This document shows, one piece after another, positions 1 through 10,098 of a stretch of DNA of 64,000 bases (position 1 is the first letter of the stretch; each line of letters opens with the position of its first letter). Below the pieces are notes generated by a model that saw only the letters and a list, made by a program, of their open reading frames with translations, was not told the origin of the DNA and did no database searches. This DNA is from Simplicispira suum (GTDB lineage Bacteria > Pseudomonadota > Gammaproteobacteria > Burkholderiales > Burkholderiaceae_C): the NCBI RefSeq assembly GCF_003008595.1, contig NZ_CP027671.1, forward strand, positions 33,156 through 97,155, read 5' to 3'. The position numbers and the translations under genes are program-made.

Positions 1-555
1 CGGAGTAATCCCATACTGAAACAATAGCAGCAGCAATGCCTTGTTGCGCGCGAGCACAGGATCCGAGGCATCAAGTTCATTGACGATCTGGAGCGCGGAA
101 TGCCACAGAGGCTCCAGCATGATCGCTCCAAGTGGATCTTCTGACGATGGAGTGTCCTCCCGTTCCACGTCAAGAACTGGATTTTCTACTACCCACCCAC
201 GTTCAGCCGCAAATGAATAAATGCGCTGCAATAACCGCCAGTAGCGTCGGCGCGTGATGTCGCTGACCCCTTCGGTTTCTTTTCTGGCCTCCAGCCCGGT
301 GCGGAGAAACTGGACCACATCAACCGCAGTCACTTGGTGCCACTCAATGGGGGCAACCGAAACTCCGTCCTCCTTTTTCCGATTGAGCAGGTACGTCATC
401 CAGGTGCTCCAGAAGTGACGATAGAACGGCTCGCTCTCGGCCGAGATTGGATCTCTCGTCTTTGCAGCCGAGTGTGACAACCATTGCTCAAGTAACTCAA
501 GAGCCGTGGGCCGCGGAGGTTCATTCGCTTTGACGATTACAGTTCCCATACCCAT
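1..555 (-). CDS. Tyrosine recombinase (phage integrase family), N-terminal part, runs off left edge
   Basis: Reading the minus strand from an ATG at 555 (or a second ATG at 549) gives an open frame of 185 codons that reaches base 1 without a stop. The protein begins MGMGTVIVKANEPPRPTALE and contains a helical SAM-like core-binding region: FYRHFWSTWMTYLLNRKK, then TRRRYWRLLQRIYSFAAERG, then VVENPV. That layout is typical of the N-terminal DNA-binding half of integrases. It continues into NKALLLLLFQYGITP, the usual entry to the catalytic domain. The catalytic residues (R, HxxR, Y) would lie outside the window. Family assignment is good; the specific role (element integrase or resolvase) is unknown. 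No strong ribosome site decides between the two starts. Confidence 0.8.
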   Translation of the reverse strand, partial: MGMGTVIVKANEPPRPTALELLEQWLSHSAAKTRDPISAESEPFYRHFWSTWMTYLLNRKKEDGVSVAPIEWHQVTAVDVVQFLRTGLEARKETEGVSDITRRRYWRLLQRIYSFAAERGWVVENPVLDVEREDTPSSEDPLGAIMLEPLWHSALQIVNELDASDPVLARNKALLLLLFQYGITP

Positions 556-1487
556 ATCGAATTTCCCCGGTTTTCACCTTATGTGTTGGCATGATAATCG
601 CACTCCGCTGTTTTGACAAACAAAATGCGATTGCGCAGCTAGGGAGGTCATGTAATACGAATATACCAAAATGGAGTGGGTTTTCGGAAGGCAGATTGCC
701 TCGTGGCGCTTGCATCGTCCTAGATCAACCCATGCTTCAGGTTTGCGAGTGCACCCCAGAGCGCAAAACTTTCCTTCACTCTTCCCTCCCTGTACCTTTA
801 GGCTGCGAGGGGCCGCCCTGAAACTCAGCAACCAGAATAGTGCCCAAATTTGCCGCCATACGGGCTTCTCACACCTACCCAACCGTCTGCCAACGACTAT
901 GGGCATACAGCTAAGGTCTCGCTGGATCGTGAACGGAGTTTCTTAAATTGGCTTCATCATCATCAATGAGTCCCCTCTTCTTCCCTTTTTCTGGAGGCTG
1001 CGGATTGGCGCCTGCTCCCATTTGGAGTGCGATCTTCACTCTAATTTTAGAGGAAAGTCATACAACTTATTGACTAGCACATTCGCTTCGGAAACGCCTG
1101 CTTCATAAACATCTTGATAGAGATTCCAAACCGATAGCTCTAAAAATATCACTAAAAGCGCCGCAGTAAATTCCATTGCTTTTCTTTGTTAGCTCACTAA
1201 CATGTCTATGTCTCGCATCCCGGACGATCATAAGGCCGCTTATTAAACAAATGCGGGTATGAGTGGTGCCACTCTTTCATGGCTTGTATGGGTCTCTGCG
1301 AAGTTAGGGGACAGCCTTTCTGCTTCAGCCTTGGGGTTGGCCACGCCAATCGCAATCACAATCACAATCACGATTTCGCCGTTACCAATAATGCGGTTGT
1401 GGTGCTTCCAAGCCGCAAAGTGCCTGTGTTCCAGTGCACGGCGCGAAATGTCAACGGGCTGCGTTACGAAGGCTGCATTGATAAATG
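556..1487. other. Intergenic / decayed stretch without a convincing gene
   Basis: Overlapping frames on both strands here have no recognisable domain. Around 1349-1375 there is a short low-complexity run encoding alternating His-Asn or Thr-Ile depending on frame. The plus frame through 1279-1487 reads coding-like and is cut by the IS30 insertion. Joined across the IS to base 23059 that frame stays open for some distance, but I recognise no protein in it. Confidence 0.4.
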
Positions 1488-1536
1488 GGCGGATTCAAAA
1501 GTGAAGTGCAACACCTGCCACCTGTAAGGTCTGCAG

Positions 1537-1790
1537 ATGCAAGCCACCTCTTCGCACTGCCAGCAACTTCAGCCTGAAGATCGCGTCACCATTGCCAGCC
1601 TGAAGCAGCAAAACCACAGCGTACGAGCGATCGCCCGGCAACTGCGCCGCTCCCCGGCCACCATCAGCCGGGAACTACAGCGCAACGCCTGCCCGTCTGG
1701 CTATGGCAGCGCCGCCGCCCAGCGCCTGTGCCTGCAGCGCAAACGTATCGCCCACCCCGAGATCAAGCTTCACCCCGATTCGATCTTGTT
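1537..1790 (+). pseudogene. IS30-family transposase, 5' part
   Basis: The frame starts MQATSSHCQQLQPEDRVTIA and contains the IS30 N-terminal helix-turn-helix, NHSVRAIARQLRRSPATISR followed by ELQRNA. It runs in family-like sequence to LHPDSILF, where the IS21 insertion begins at 1791. The apparent ORF continues to 1959 through unrelated IS21-end DNA. The missing DDE domain is at 22240-23020 in the same orientation. Confidence 0.88.
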
Positions 1791-1950
1791 CCCCGGCGGC
1801 CACCCAAAGTGCTTACATGCTCCGCCCAAGGAGAGCAAGTTTTTGCGTCGTGAGGGCTTGAAAGGTTTGCAGCCTTACATTCGGACTGTTTTTGCAGTGG
1901 GTACTGCTGCCCATGATGGCTATTCGCGGCTGGGGTTCCCATCTCCACTT

Positions 1951-3268
1951 GGTACTTAACGTACTGACACTTTGTCGGAATGCCCCCAACCCGGTTTGAC
2001 CTTCGTTCCATCACTGCGCTTCTTGCAGGCTCTCCTTCAAACGGTGTTAACGGCTCGCCGTTGTGCTGTTGGTCAGCATTTGTTGGTGATCAGCTCGCGC
2101 TCACCGGCTCCAGCGGATTCCACCTCACCTGGTCAAAGGCTGCGCCTTTGGCCAGGACCGCCCAAGCGGTGCGCGCCATCTTGTTGGCCAACGCCACCAC
2201 GACCACGTTGTAGTGACGTCGCTCCAGTAGTCGGGTGATCCAGCTTGATCGCTCTGCCCTGGCAACCACGGCTCTGGCCCCGGCAATCAGCAGGGTGCGC
2301 AGGTAGGTGTCACCCCGCTTGGAGATACCCAGTTGCTGCGTCTTGCCCCCGGTGCCCACCTGCCGCGGTGTCAAGCCCACCCACGATGCAAACTGGCGCC
2401 CGGATTTGAAAGTCGAGAAGTCGCCGACGGCCGCCACCAGCGCCGAGGCCGTCAAGTCCCCAATGCCTGGGATGTGCTGGATCGCCTGCATCTGACGATC
2501 CTCGCGGATCATGGCACGCAGCCGCTGACCAAGATGGTCGATGTCTTCTTGCAAGGCGTCAATGCGTTTGAGTTGCTCCTGCACGCTGAGCACCAGATCG
2601 GCGGTCAGCCGATCAGCCTGCTGCGCCCGGGCCAGCTCGCTCTGAATTGTCTTCAGTAACTGGTTGTGCCCCACCGGTAAAGCGATGCCGAACTCGGCCA
2701 GGATGCCGCGCAGTGCATTGGTTTGCATGATGCGCATCTTCATGAGCTGGCGACGCATGCCGTGCAGCGCCATGCAAGTCTGCTGGCGCTCCGTCTTGAC
2801 CGGCACGGGCTTGATGTGCGGCTGTTGAGCGGCCACCCAGATCGCTTGCGCGTCCATGGCGTCGGTCTTGTCGCGCAATAAGAAGGCCTTGACGTGCTGG
2901 GCAGGCAGCAGTTTGACCTGATGCCCCAAGCAGCTGATCACCCGCGCCCAATGATGAGACGTGCCGCAGGCCTCCATCGCAACCAAGCTACGCTGGCACT
3001 TGGCGAAGAACTCGGTGAGTTTGGCGCGCTTGATCTGGCGGCGCTGGATTTCACCAGTGTGCATATCGACGATGTGCAGCTGGAAGACTGACTTGGCCAG
3101 ATCCAGACCAATGACGGGCAGATTTGCAGTAGATTGCATGGCGGGGCCTCCAGATCAAGTGGTTGTAAGAACCTCCACTTTGGCACTCTGATGCCGTTTC
3201 TGCGAGGCCCCACCGTCAACCGATGACAGCCTCATTCAGCAGCAGCGCTGTAGGTGGGCGGACCATGC
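1951..3268 (-). mobile_element. IS110-family (IS1111-like) element, approximate limits
   Basis: A single transposase gene (2090-3139, minus) is surrounded by about 130-140 bp of non-coding DNA on each side. The 12-mer CCATCTCCACTT occurs at both flanks, near 1939-1950 and 3270-3281, and may mark the ends of the insertion into the left arm of the IS21. IS110 elements lack classical terminal repeats, so the exact limits are inferred. Confidence 0.55.
2090..3139 (-). CDS. IS110-family transposase (IS1111 group)
   Basis: A 349-residue protein of normal length. The N-terminal DEDD domain is visible as GLDLAKSVFQLH (first Asp), VAMEACGTSHHWA (Glu) and LRDKTDAMDAQAIW (two Asp). The C-terminal Tnp_20 domain reads IPGIGDLTASALVAAVG and then GKTQQLGISKRGDTYLR, with the conserved Ser-Lys-Arg segment. 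The gene appears intact. It lies between the left end of the IS21 and istA and is transcribed away from istA. Its family uses a structured non-coding RNA from the element end to choose targets; which flank would encode it here cannot be decided by eye. Confidence 0.92.
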   Translation of the reverse strand: MQSTANLPVIGLDLAKSVFQLHIVDMHTGEIQRRQIKRAKLTEFFAKCQRSLVAMEACGTSHHWARVISCLGHQVKLLPAQHVKAFLLRDKTDAMDAQAIWVAAQQPHIKPVPVKTERQQTCMALHGMRRQLMKMRIMQTNALRGILAEFGIALPVGHNQLLKTIQSELARAQQADRLTADLVLSVQEQLKRIDALQEDIDHLGQRLRAMIREDRQMQAIQHIPGIGDLTASALVAAVGDFSTFKSGRQFASWVGLTPRQVGTGGKTQQLGISKRGDTYLRTLLIAGARAVVARAERSSWITRLLERRHYNVVVVALANKMARTAWAVLAKGAAFDQVRWNPLEPVSAS

Positions 3269-3405
3269 CATCTCCACTTATGGCCACCCAAACTGCTCCA
3301 CCCTGGCCACGTTGATCTGACGCACTGAGCCTGGTGCGTCGGGCGCCGTGAGGCCCGACAGGCAGGACGTTACTTTCTGCTCCCTTATCCCGAGGGAGCC
3401 CGAGG

Positions 3406-4807
3406 TTGAACGTCTTGAAGCCACATCTACAAACCACCATCTGGACGCTGCTCAAGGGCGGCGCTACGCAGCGCGAGATCGAGCGCATCACCGGTATCTC
3501 GCGCCACACCATCCGCTCGTATCAGCAGCGCTTTGCCGCCGACCCGGCAAACTGCCCCGGGGTGGCCACCGACTCTCCAGGGCAAACTGCTCCACCCTGG
3601 CCACCGACTGGCCTGGCGGTGCCTGTGCCGGTGACCACATCCAAGTGCGAGCCACACCGCGCTTTCATCGACGCCCAGTTGCGCCTGGGCCGCAACGCCA
3701 CCGCCATCTACCAGGACCTGGTCGACCTGCACGGCTTCGATGGTGCCTACAACTGCGTCAAACGCTTCGCGGCACAACTGCGCCACAAGGAGCCCGAGCA
3801 GTTCGATCGCCTCTCATTTGCCCCAGGTGAGGAGATGCAGGTCGACTACGGCGAGGGCGCACCCACCCGGGTGCCCGGCACCGAGCGCTGGCGCAAACCC
3901 CGCCTGTTCGTGGCCACGCTGCGTTACTCGCGGCGCAGCTTTCGCCGTGTGGTCTGGAAGTCTGGTCAGCAGGTCTGGGCCGAGCTGCACGAGCAGGCCT
4001 GGGCGTACTTCGGTGGGTCTGCCCGGTATGTCGTGCTGGACAACCTCAAGGAGGGCGTCTTGAAGCCCGACCTGTACGAGCCCGCCCTCAATGCGGTCTA
4101 CGCCGCCACGCTGGCCCACTACGAGGTGGTGGCCGACCCAGCCCGGGTGCGAGACCCCAATCGCAAAGGGACGGTAGAGCACGCCATCGGCCACACCCAG
4201 GCCACCGCGCTCAAGGGCCGGCGCTTTGAGAGCATCGAGGAGCACAACGCCTTCCTGGAACACTGGGAAGTGAAGTGGGCAGCCTCTCGCATCCACGGTG
4301 CCGAACGCCGCCAGGTGCAGGCCATGTTCGAGGAGGAGCGCGCGCACCTGCAGCCGCTGCCGATCACCGCCATGTCGTACTTCACCGAGGTCCAGCGCAC
4401 GGTCTGCGATGACAGCTGCGTGCGCATCGAGCACAGCAGCTACGCCGCGCGCCCAGCAGCCATTGGCGCCAAGGTGCTGGTGCGGATCTTCGAGCGGCGC
4501 ATCGAGGTTCGGGACTTGCGCACCCAGGCCTTGCTGCGCACGCATGCCCGGGTGGATCGGCCCGGCACGGTGGTGTTGCCCATGGCAGAGCGCGTGTTCA
4601 ACCCCTCACGCGAGACCCGCTTCATCCTCAACCAGGCCCGCTCCATCGGCCCTCAGGCGGCACGGCTGTGCGAGATGCTGTTTGCTATCGAAGGGCGGGT
4701 GGGCCAGCGCAAGCTCCGGGGCATCGTCAACCTGGCGCGGCGCTATCCACACCGGTTCATCGACGCGGCCTGCACAGGTGCCATGGAGCAAGGCGTGCAC
4801 AGCTACC
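3406..4807 (+). pseudogene. istA: istA transposase of IS21 family, 5' 88 percent
   Basis: Translation starts at a TTG (MNVLKPHLQTTIWTLLKGG) and includes the IstA helix-turn-helix GGATQREIERITGISRHT. The DDE core shows EMQVDYGEGA (Asp), RYVVLDNLKEGVLKPD (Asp) and RDPNRKGTVEHAIGH (Glu). After VHSY the frame enters the catabolic module at 4808 and stops soon after, at 4863. The authentic C-terminus (HVKALTERLVADALAAL) is found at 21241-21431. Joining the two pieces gives 1593 bp, exactly 531 codons, so this is a clean insertional split rather than decay. Confidence 0.9.
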
Positions 4808-4831
4808 TTGATGGCACCCATCTCGCGTGGC

Positions 4832-5863
4832 TCAGGAGGCTCTTGCGAGCTCTCGGCTTCTGAGCAAGTCCAGCGCAACGTCGACGATCATGTCTTCCTG
4901 GCCACCGACCATACGGCGCCGGCCCAGCTCCACCAGGATGTCGACAGTTTTCAAGCCGTATTTCTTCGCCGCCGCCTCGCTGTGGCGCAGGAACGAGCTG
5001 TAGACGCCGGCATACCCAAGGGCTAGCGTTTCGCGGTCAACCCGCACAGGCCGATCCTGCAGGGGACGCACGATGTCTTCGGCCGCGTCCATCAGCTGCA
5101 TCACGTCGCAGCCGTGCTTCCACCCAAGGCGGGTGGCGGCGGCAATGAAGACCTCTAACGGCGCGTTGCCGGCGCCCGCGCCCATCCCGGCCAAGCTGGC
5201 ATCAACACGATCGCAGCCTTCCTCTACCGCGACAATGCTGTTGGCCACGCCCAGGCTCAGGTTGTGGTGAGCATGTATGCCCGTCTCGGTTTCGGGGTCA
5301 AGTACTTCCTTGAGCGCGCGGAATCGCTCGCGCACTTCGGACATGCTCAGCGCGCCGCCTGAGTCCACGACATATATGCAGGTTGCGCCATAGCCTTCCA
5401 TCAGCTTAGCCTGCTGTGCTAGCGCCCGGGGCTCAGTCATGTGGCTCATCATGAGAAAGCCCACCGTGTCCATGCCCAAGTGGCGCGCGTATTCAATGTG
5501 CTGCCGGGAGATATCGGCTTCGGTGCAGTGCGTGGCCACTCTCACGACGCGCGCGCCCGCATCGTAGGCCGCCTTCAAGTCGTGCACGGTGCCGATGCCC
5601 GGCAGCAGCAGCGTGGCGATCTTCGCGCGCTCCACGGTGCTCGCCACCGCCTCGATCCACTCCAGGTCGGTGTGGGCGCCGAAGCCGTAGTTGAAGCTTC
5701 CGCCCTGCAGGCCGTCGCCGTGGGCGACTTCGATCGAGTCGACGCCTGCTTCATCGAGCGCCTTCGCGATTTCTCGCACATTTGTTACGCTGTACTGATG
5801 GCGAATGGCGTGGCAGCCGTCGCGCAGTGTCACGTCCGAGATGTAGATCTTCTTGCCGTTCAT
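4832..5863 (-). CDS. mhpE: 4-hydroxy-2-oxovalerate aldolase
   Basis: Cleaves 4-hydroxy-2-oxovalerate to pyruvate and acetaldehyde, the last carbon-splitting step of meta-cleavage pathways. The 343-residue protein begins [20 protein letters not shown]. The motif VTLRDGCHA is the DRE-TIM metallolyase metal/substrate site, and [17 protein letters not shown] and [17 protein letters not shown] (metal-binding HxH) follow. The C-terminal helical region ([19 protein letters not shown]) is the part that docks the dehydrogenase partner. The ATG at 5863 is preferred over 5884 because AAGGAGG sits 7-8 bases upstream. Length matches BphI, DmpG and MhpE. The partner dehydrogenase is directly upstream, as expected for a substrate-channelling complex. 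Confidence 0.95.
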   Translation of the reverse strand: MNGKKIYISDVTLRDGCHAIRHQYSVTNVREIAKALDEAGVDSIEVAHGDGLQGGSFNYGFGAHTDLEWIEAVASTVERAKIATLLLPGIGTVHDLKAAYDAGARVVRVATHCTEADISRQHIEYARHLGMDTVGFLMMSHMTEPRALAQQAKLMEGYGATCIYVVDSGGALSMSEVRERFRALKEVLDPETETGIHAHHNLSLGVANSIVAVEEGCDRVDASLAGMGAGAGNAPLEVFIAAATRLGWKHGCDVMQLMDAAEDIVRPLQDRPVRVDRETLALGYAGVYSSFLRHSEAAAKKYGLKTVDILVELGRRRMVGGQEDMIVDVALDLLRSRELARAS

Positions 5864-5880
5864 TAGTGTCCTCCTTCCGG

Positions 5881-6831
5881 TCATGCCGTCATGGCCGCGC
5901 GCCTGTGCAGGCTGGCAGCAATCCGCTCGGCAGTGGCCAGCGCCGCGCTGGTCATGATGTCGAGATTGCCGGCGTAGGCCGGCAGGTAATTCCCTGCACC
6001 CTCAACCTCTAGGAACACGGAGGTCTTGAGGCCGCTCATCCGATCGCCAACACCGGGGATGCGGATCGGCACGTCGATGCGGTCAAACTGCACTTGCTGC
6101 TTGAGGCGATAGCCAGGCACATAGGCTTGCACCTCTTTGACCATGCGCTCGATGGACCCAGCGATGGCATCTTGGGAGGCCGTTTCGCTTAGCACGAAGA
6201 TGGTGTCGCGCATGATCAGTGGCGGCTCGGCCGGATTCATCACTATGATGGCCTTGCCCTTGGCAGCACCGCCCACGGTCTCAATCGCCCGCGAGGTGGT
6301 CTCCGTGAACTCGTCGATGTTCGCGCGGGTTCCGGGGCCGGCCGACTTGCTGGCGATCGAGGCGACGATCTCTCCGTAGTGAACCTTGGCCACGCGGCTC
6401 ACGGCCGCCACCATGGGGATGGTGGCTTGGCCGCCGCAGGTGACCATGTTGACATTGAGCGCATTCAGGTGCGCCTCGCCGTTGACCACCGGCACACAGT
6501 ACGGGCCGATGGCCGCAGGCGTGAGGTCGATCATGCGAATGCTAGGCTTGGCCGCGCGCAGCAGCGCCTCGTTCTTGACATGGGCAGCGGCGCTGGTGGC
6601 GTCGAACACCACGTCGATATCGGCGAAAACCGGCATGCGCAGCAGCCCCTGCGCGCCTTCATGGGTGGTGGCCACTCCCAGGCGCTCGGCGCGGGCCAGG
6701 CCGTCGGAGGCCGGGTCGATCCCCACCATCGCAGCCATCTCGATGTGCTTGCCGTGGCGCAGGATCTTGATCATCAAATCCGTGCCGATGTTGCCGCTGC
6801 CGATGATGGCGGCCTTGAGTTTCCGGGTCAT
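5881..6831 (-). CDS. mhpF: Acetaldehyde dehydrogenase, acylating
   Basis: Oxidises acetaldehyde to acetyl-CoA with NAD and CoA, in complex with the aldolase. The 316-residue protein begins [20 protein letters not shown], a Rossmann GSGNIG motif near residues 12-17. The catalytic Cys lies in [19 protein letters not shown]. Other family features are [33 protein letters not shown] and the C-terminal [18 protein letters not shown] lies about 7 bases before the ATG. The gene is 18 bases upstream of the aldolase start and follows the hydratase, so the three form one transcription unit. Confidence 0.95.
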   Translation of the reverse strand: MTRKLKAAIIGSGNIGTDLMIKILRHGKHIEMAAMVGIDPASDGLARAERLGVATTHEGAQGLLRMPVFADIDVVFDATSAAAHVKNEALLRAAKPSIRMIDLTPAAIGPYCVPVVNGEAHLNALNVNMVTCGGQATIPMVAAVSRVAKVHYGEIVASIASKSAGPGTRANIDEFTETTSRAIETVGGAAKGKAIIVMNPAEPPLIMRDTIFVLSETASQDAIAGSIERMVKEVQAYVPGYRLKQQVQFDRIDVPIRIPGVGDRMSGLKTSVFLEVEGAGNYLPAYAGNLDIMTSAALATAERIAASLHRRAAMTA

Positions 6832-6844
6832 GTGCTTCTCTCCT

Positions 6845-7624
6845 TCAGGTCATACGGCAGCCGACGCTGCCCAATTCGCCGATGCGCGCCTGCACCACGT
6901 CGCCGGCCTTCAGCGCCACCATCGGCCCGAGCGCGCCCGACAGGATCACCTCGCCGGCTTGCAACGGTTTGCCGCGCGCGGCCATGGTGCGGGCCAGCCA
7001 ATAGGCGGCGCGCAGCGGGTGGCCCAGGCAGGCCGCGCCAGTGCCCACCGAAGCCACCGCGCCGTTCACCGTCATCTGCATGCCCAGTTCGCCGAGCGCA
7101 AGCTGGCCGACGGCGACCGGCTGCTGGCCCAGCACGTATAGGGCCGACGAGGCGTTATCGGCCACGGTGTCGACCAGGCTGATCTTCCACTCGGTGATGG
7201 CGCTGTCGACGATTTCCAGGGCCGGTAGCGCGTAGGCGATGGCGCAGAGGAATTCGGACCAGGTCGGCGCGGCCCCTGTGAGCTCGCGTCCCACGACGAA
7301 AGCCACCTCGGCCTCCACCTTGGGCTGGATCAGGCGGCTCATGGGCACCGCGTCGCCGTCGAGAAATTCCATGTCGTCGAACAGCACGCCGAAGTCCGGC
7401 TGGTCGACGCCCAGCTGCTGCTGGACAGACTTGGACGTCAGTCCCACTTTCTTGCCGACGACGCGGCGGCCCGGTTCGTCCAGACGCGCGCGCACGTTGA
7501 CCTCCGCCACCTGATAGGCGGCATCGAGGCCGGCGATGCCGTGGCTGGCCGAGATCGAGCCGATGGTCTCCCGGTCGCGCCGCGCCTGGCGCAGCGCTTG
7601 CGCCGCATGTTCCACGTTGTTCAT
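6845..7624 (-). CDS. mhpD: 2-hydroxypenta-2,4-dienoate (2-oxopent-4-enoate) hydratase
   Basis: Adds water to 2-hydroxypenta-2,4-dienoate to give 4-hydroxy-2-oxovalerate. The start ATG at 7624 ([20 protein letters not shown]) gives 259 residues, the family length; a longer frame reaches 7735 but lacks support. The fumarylacetoacetate-hydrolase-like fold is visible: [53 protein letters not shown] (metal-binding acidic residues) and [17 protein letters not shown]. The ATG is preceded by AGAAAGAGA. It sits between the hydrolase and the dehydrogenase, in pathway order. Confidence 0.93.
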   Translation of the reverse strand: MNNVEHAAQALRQARRDRETIGSISASHGIAGLDAAYQVAEVNVRARLDEPGRRVVGKKVGLTSKSVQQQLGVDQPDFGVLFDDMEFLDGDAVPMSRLIQPKVEAEVAFVVGRELTGAAPTWSEFLCAIAYALPALEIVDSAITEWKISLVDTVADNASSALYVLGQQPVAVGQLALGELGMQMTVNGAVASVGTGAACLGHPLRAAYWLARTMAARGKPLQAGEVILSGALGPMVALKAGDVVQARIGELGSVGCRMT

Positions 7625-7785
7625 GATTCTCTTTCTAGGTTGAGGGTCAGTAAGCTGCCGCGCCGTGCAGCCGAGAGACGGCGTTGCCATGCATGAGGCC
7701 GGCGGCGTCTCGTGGTCGGCAATGTCCGCAGCCAAGCAGCTCTCTTACGGCAGCCGTCTTGGCTGGGGTCAGCCGGTGCGCAGCC

Positions 7786-8625
7786 TCAGGCGACATCCGC
7801 TTCTGCCAAAAAGTCGTTCACCAATCGCACGAAGCGGCCACCATGCTCGATTTGCGTCCAGTGGCCGCACTGGCCGAACACGTGGAGCTGGGCGCGCGGG
7901 ATCATCTGCGACAACCGCATCGAATTGGCTACCGGCACGACACGATCTTCGCGGCCATGAATCACCAATGTTTCGTGGAGCAGCGCGCGGATGCTGTCCT
8001 CGGGGCTCGCCAGCGCCTCAATCCAGCGCTGCCGCGGCGCGGGAAACATCGCTGCATACGCTTCTTGCACGCCTTTGCGCACGCTCGCTTCGTATCGCAT
8101 GCGCGCGAGATCGTCGCTCATGAGCGAGTCGTCGTAGGCGAACCACGCCATGACAGCTTTCATATTTTCGACCGATGGCGTGTAGCCCCAGACCGCGTCC
8201 AGCGCCGGCGTCAGTTCGAATTTGAGGCCAGCCGCGCCCATGAGAACCATCCTGCGCACGCGTTCGGGGTAGCGAATTGCGAGCGCCAGCGCGATTGCAC
8301 CACCGAAGGAGTTGCCAACCAGGTCGACTTGCTTCAGGTCGAGAGCGTCGAGGAACCCTACTGTCTGCTGAACCCATAGGTTCAGCGAATAGCTGCCGTC
8401 CAGACTGGGGTCGCTGTAACCGAACCCAGCCATGTCAAGTGCTAGCGCGCGACGCCGTTCAGCCAGCTTCGGAAGCGCAAGTCGCCAGTTGGCCCAGCCG
8501 CTCACGCCCGGGCCAGACCCGTGAATGAGCACCACCGGCGAGCCTTGCCCGAGGTCGTGGTAGTTCGTTCGGATGCCGCTCGCCACAATGGATTGGCCGA
8601 TTTCGGGGGAAATAGTAGTCATCAA
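7786..8625 (-). CDS. meta-cleavage product hydrolase, alpha/beta hydrolase (XylF/DmpD/MhpC type)
   Basis: Predicted to hydrolyse the C-C bond of a ring-fission product such as 2-hydroxymuconic semialdehyde or its alkyl/aryl homologue, releasing 2-hydroxypenta-2,4-dienoate and an acid. In this 279-residue protein the oxyanion region is HGSGPGVSGWANW (35-47), the nucleophile Ser106 lies in LVGNSFGGA, Asp227 in IHGREDRVVP and His255 in GQCGHWTQIE. It is the first gene of the minus-strand set and is separated from the hydratase by about 160 bp. Substrate (catechol-derived or substituted) cannot be told from sequence alone. Confidence 0.9.
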   Translation of the reverse strand: MMTTISPEIGQSIVASGIRTNYHDLGQGSPVVLIHGSGPGVSGWANWRLALPKLAERRRALALDMAGFGYSDPSLDGSYSLNLWVQQTVGFLDALDLKQVDLVGNSFGGAIALALAIRYPERVRRMVLMGAAGLKFELTPALDAVWGYTPSVENMKAVMAWFAYDDSLMSDDLARMRYEASVRKGVQEAYAAMFPAPRQRWIEALASPEDSIRALLHETLVIHGREDRVVPVANSMRLSQMIPRAQLHVFGQCGHWTQIEHGGRFVRLVNDFLAEADVA

Positions 8626-9113
8626 ACATCTCCATAGAATATCGAGATTATTGATAAAATCGGTTATTACTTAAAATAAGTGCAAACCCCTATAAATATC
8701 GATATGTTTACTGGTACGCTTTCGATCATGCAAATGGCACAGAGCGCCGCATCACTAGCTCGGCACTAGCGTGAAAACGTGAAATTAGAAGAAAACGAAG
8801 GGTGCAGAAGTAGTTCATAGAATTTCTTCCATGATCCTGAGCGTGCGTGTACAGGCCCACAGCGGTAGACGGTGTTCCGCACCGGGCGTACTTCTTGCGA
8901 ATCGTCGGGAAGTGGAGGACGTTGCCGGGTCACTTCCCCAAAGGCATATGGTGAGGCTCTCGCTTTAAAAAAAAATGGATCGCGCGACGCGCACGTCACC
9001 CACGTGTTGGAGCGCGCTTTAGGAAAGTCAGGTTGGCGCGGCCCACGTGAAATTAGTGCGCCAAGCACGGCCGACGCTATCGACCGTGATCAGGAGATCG
9101 TGTACAGGCGCTC
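8626..9113. promoter_or_regulatory. Divergent intergenic region between hydrolase and GntR genes
   Basis: About 490 bp without a gene; an ORF across 8766-9068 lacks any domain and is rejected. The part next to the hydrolase (8630-8710) is AT-rich and contains the palindrome ATATCGATAT near 8696-8705, plus AATATCGAGATT, which are possible operators. The 12-mer ACGTGAAATTAG occurs twice, at 8777-8788 and 9045-9056. No promoter could be assigned with confidence. Confidence 0.4.
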
Positions 9114-9842
9114 ATGGAAAATCAGCACTCTTTATCCAACGGCCATGCCCACCGCGTCCCGACGCCAGATGACAGCGAGCCCGCGCCGCGGTCGCTCATC
9201 GAGGCGACGTATCGGCAGTTGCGGACCGACATCATCGGCGGCCGGCACGCGCCCGGTGAACGCCTGCGTGTGGAGCACTTGAAGAGTGAATATCAGGTGG
9301 GCGCGGGCACGCTGCGCGAGGCGCTCGCCCTGCTCGTAGCGGATTCGCTGGTCGTGCCGCACTCGCAGCGCGGCTTCCGTGTGGCACCCATGTCACTGGC
9401 CGACATTGAAGACCTCACGCGGACGCGAACGCTGCTCGAATGCGTGGCCTTCCGCGACTCGATCCAGTATGGCGACGATGCGTGGGAAGCGCGCGTTGTG
9501 AGTGCCTACCACCGGCTCTCGCGCGCCGAGGAACGGCTGGCTTCCGACGTCAGTGGCGTGTTCAACGAATGGGAGGAGCGCAACCGCGCCTTCCATGAAG
9601 CGCTTACTTCCGCCTGCCCTTCACCTTGGATTCTGCGCTTTCAAGCATTGCTGTATCAGCAGGCCGAGCGTTACCGCCGGCTATCGGCAGTGACCACCAA
9701 TGTCCCGGCAAGCGTCCACGACGAGCACCGCCAAATTTACGAGGCAGCGCTTGAGCGCAATACCGAAAGGGCTGAGCGCATGCTTGCGCAGCACATCCAG
9801 TTCGCTGTCACGGTAATCAAGAAGCAGGGCGTGCTCAAGTGA
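9114..9842 (+). CDS. GntR-family transcriptional regulator (FCD subfamily)
   Basis: A 242-residue regulator. The N-terminal winged helix-turn-helix spans about residues 25-90: SLIEATYRQLRTDIIGGRHA, then PGERLRVEHLKSEYQVGAGT, then LREALALLVAD. It is followed by the all-helical FCD ligand-binding domain (LADIEDLTRTRTLLECVAFR, ERNRAFHEAL, HDEHRQIYEAAL), with the conserved Asp/His residues that bind metal or organic acid. It is divergent from the hydratase-hydrolase set and upstream of the CoA ligase. It is a likely repressor of one or both, responding to a carboxylic acid or CoA ester. It resembles the second GntR protein at 16883-17596 in architecture, so the module carries two related regulators. 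Confidence 0.88.
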   Translation: MENQHSLSNGHAHRVPTPDDSEPAPRSLIEATYRQLRTDIIGGRHAPGERLRVEHLKSEYQVGAGTLREALALLVADSLVVPHSQRGFRVAPMSLADIEDLTRTRTLLECVAFRDSIQYGDDAWEARVVSAYHRLSRAEERLASDVSGVFNEWEERNRAFHEALTSACPSPWILRFQALLYQQAERYRRLSAVTTNVPASVHDEHRQIYEAALERNTERAERMLAQHIQFAVTVIKKQGVLK

Positions 9843-10098
9843 GCGGCCGACGACGCCGCAGTGCTGTTCGGCGGTCGCTCCTCTGGTCCATCCCTTGCGG
9901 GCACTTCGCGCCAAGAAGGCTTCAACGGTCAGGCGCTGGTGTCCGAGGAGGTTAAACCCTACGCTTGGCCCTCCCTTCCGAGGCGATTTCTCGTCGCCGG
10001 TAATGCCTCCGCGAATCCGCATACGCCAGTGCAAGATCGCCCCGAAGTCGGGGGATCGGCGAGGTGGACCGTTTCTATTTGCTGGCCTTGAGATCAAG

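Noticed and set aside
574..906. 110-residue minus ORF near the left integrase
   Set aside because: No domain, odd composition, overlapped by several equally long frames on the other strand.
1349..1375. His-Asn repeat (NHNHNH) as a metal-binding motif
   Set aside because: Arises from a short AATCAC tandem repeat in an unrecognised, interrupted frame; no supporting context.
6379..7182. Long plus-strand ORF (267 residues) across the dehydrogenase and hydratase genes
   Set aside because: Antisense shadow of high-GC genes; His/Arg/Ala-rich with no domain, while both minus genes are clearly real.
8766..9068. 100-residue minus ORF in the hydrolase-GntR gap
   Set aside because: No recognisable features or ribosome site; region better read as regulatory DNA.
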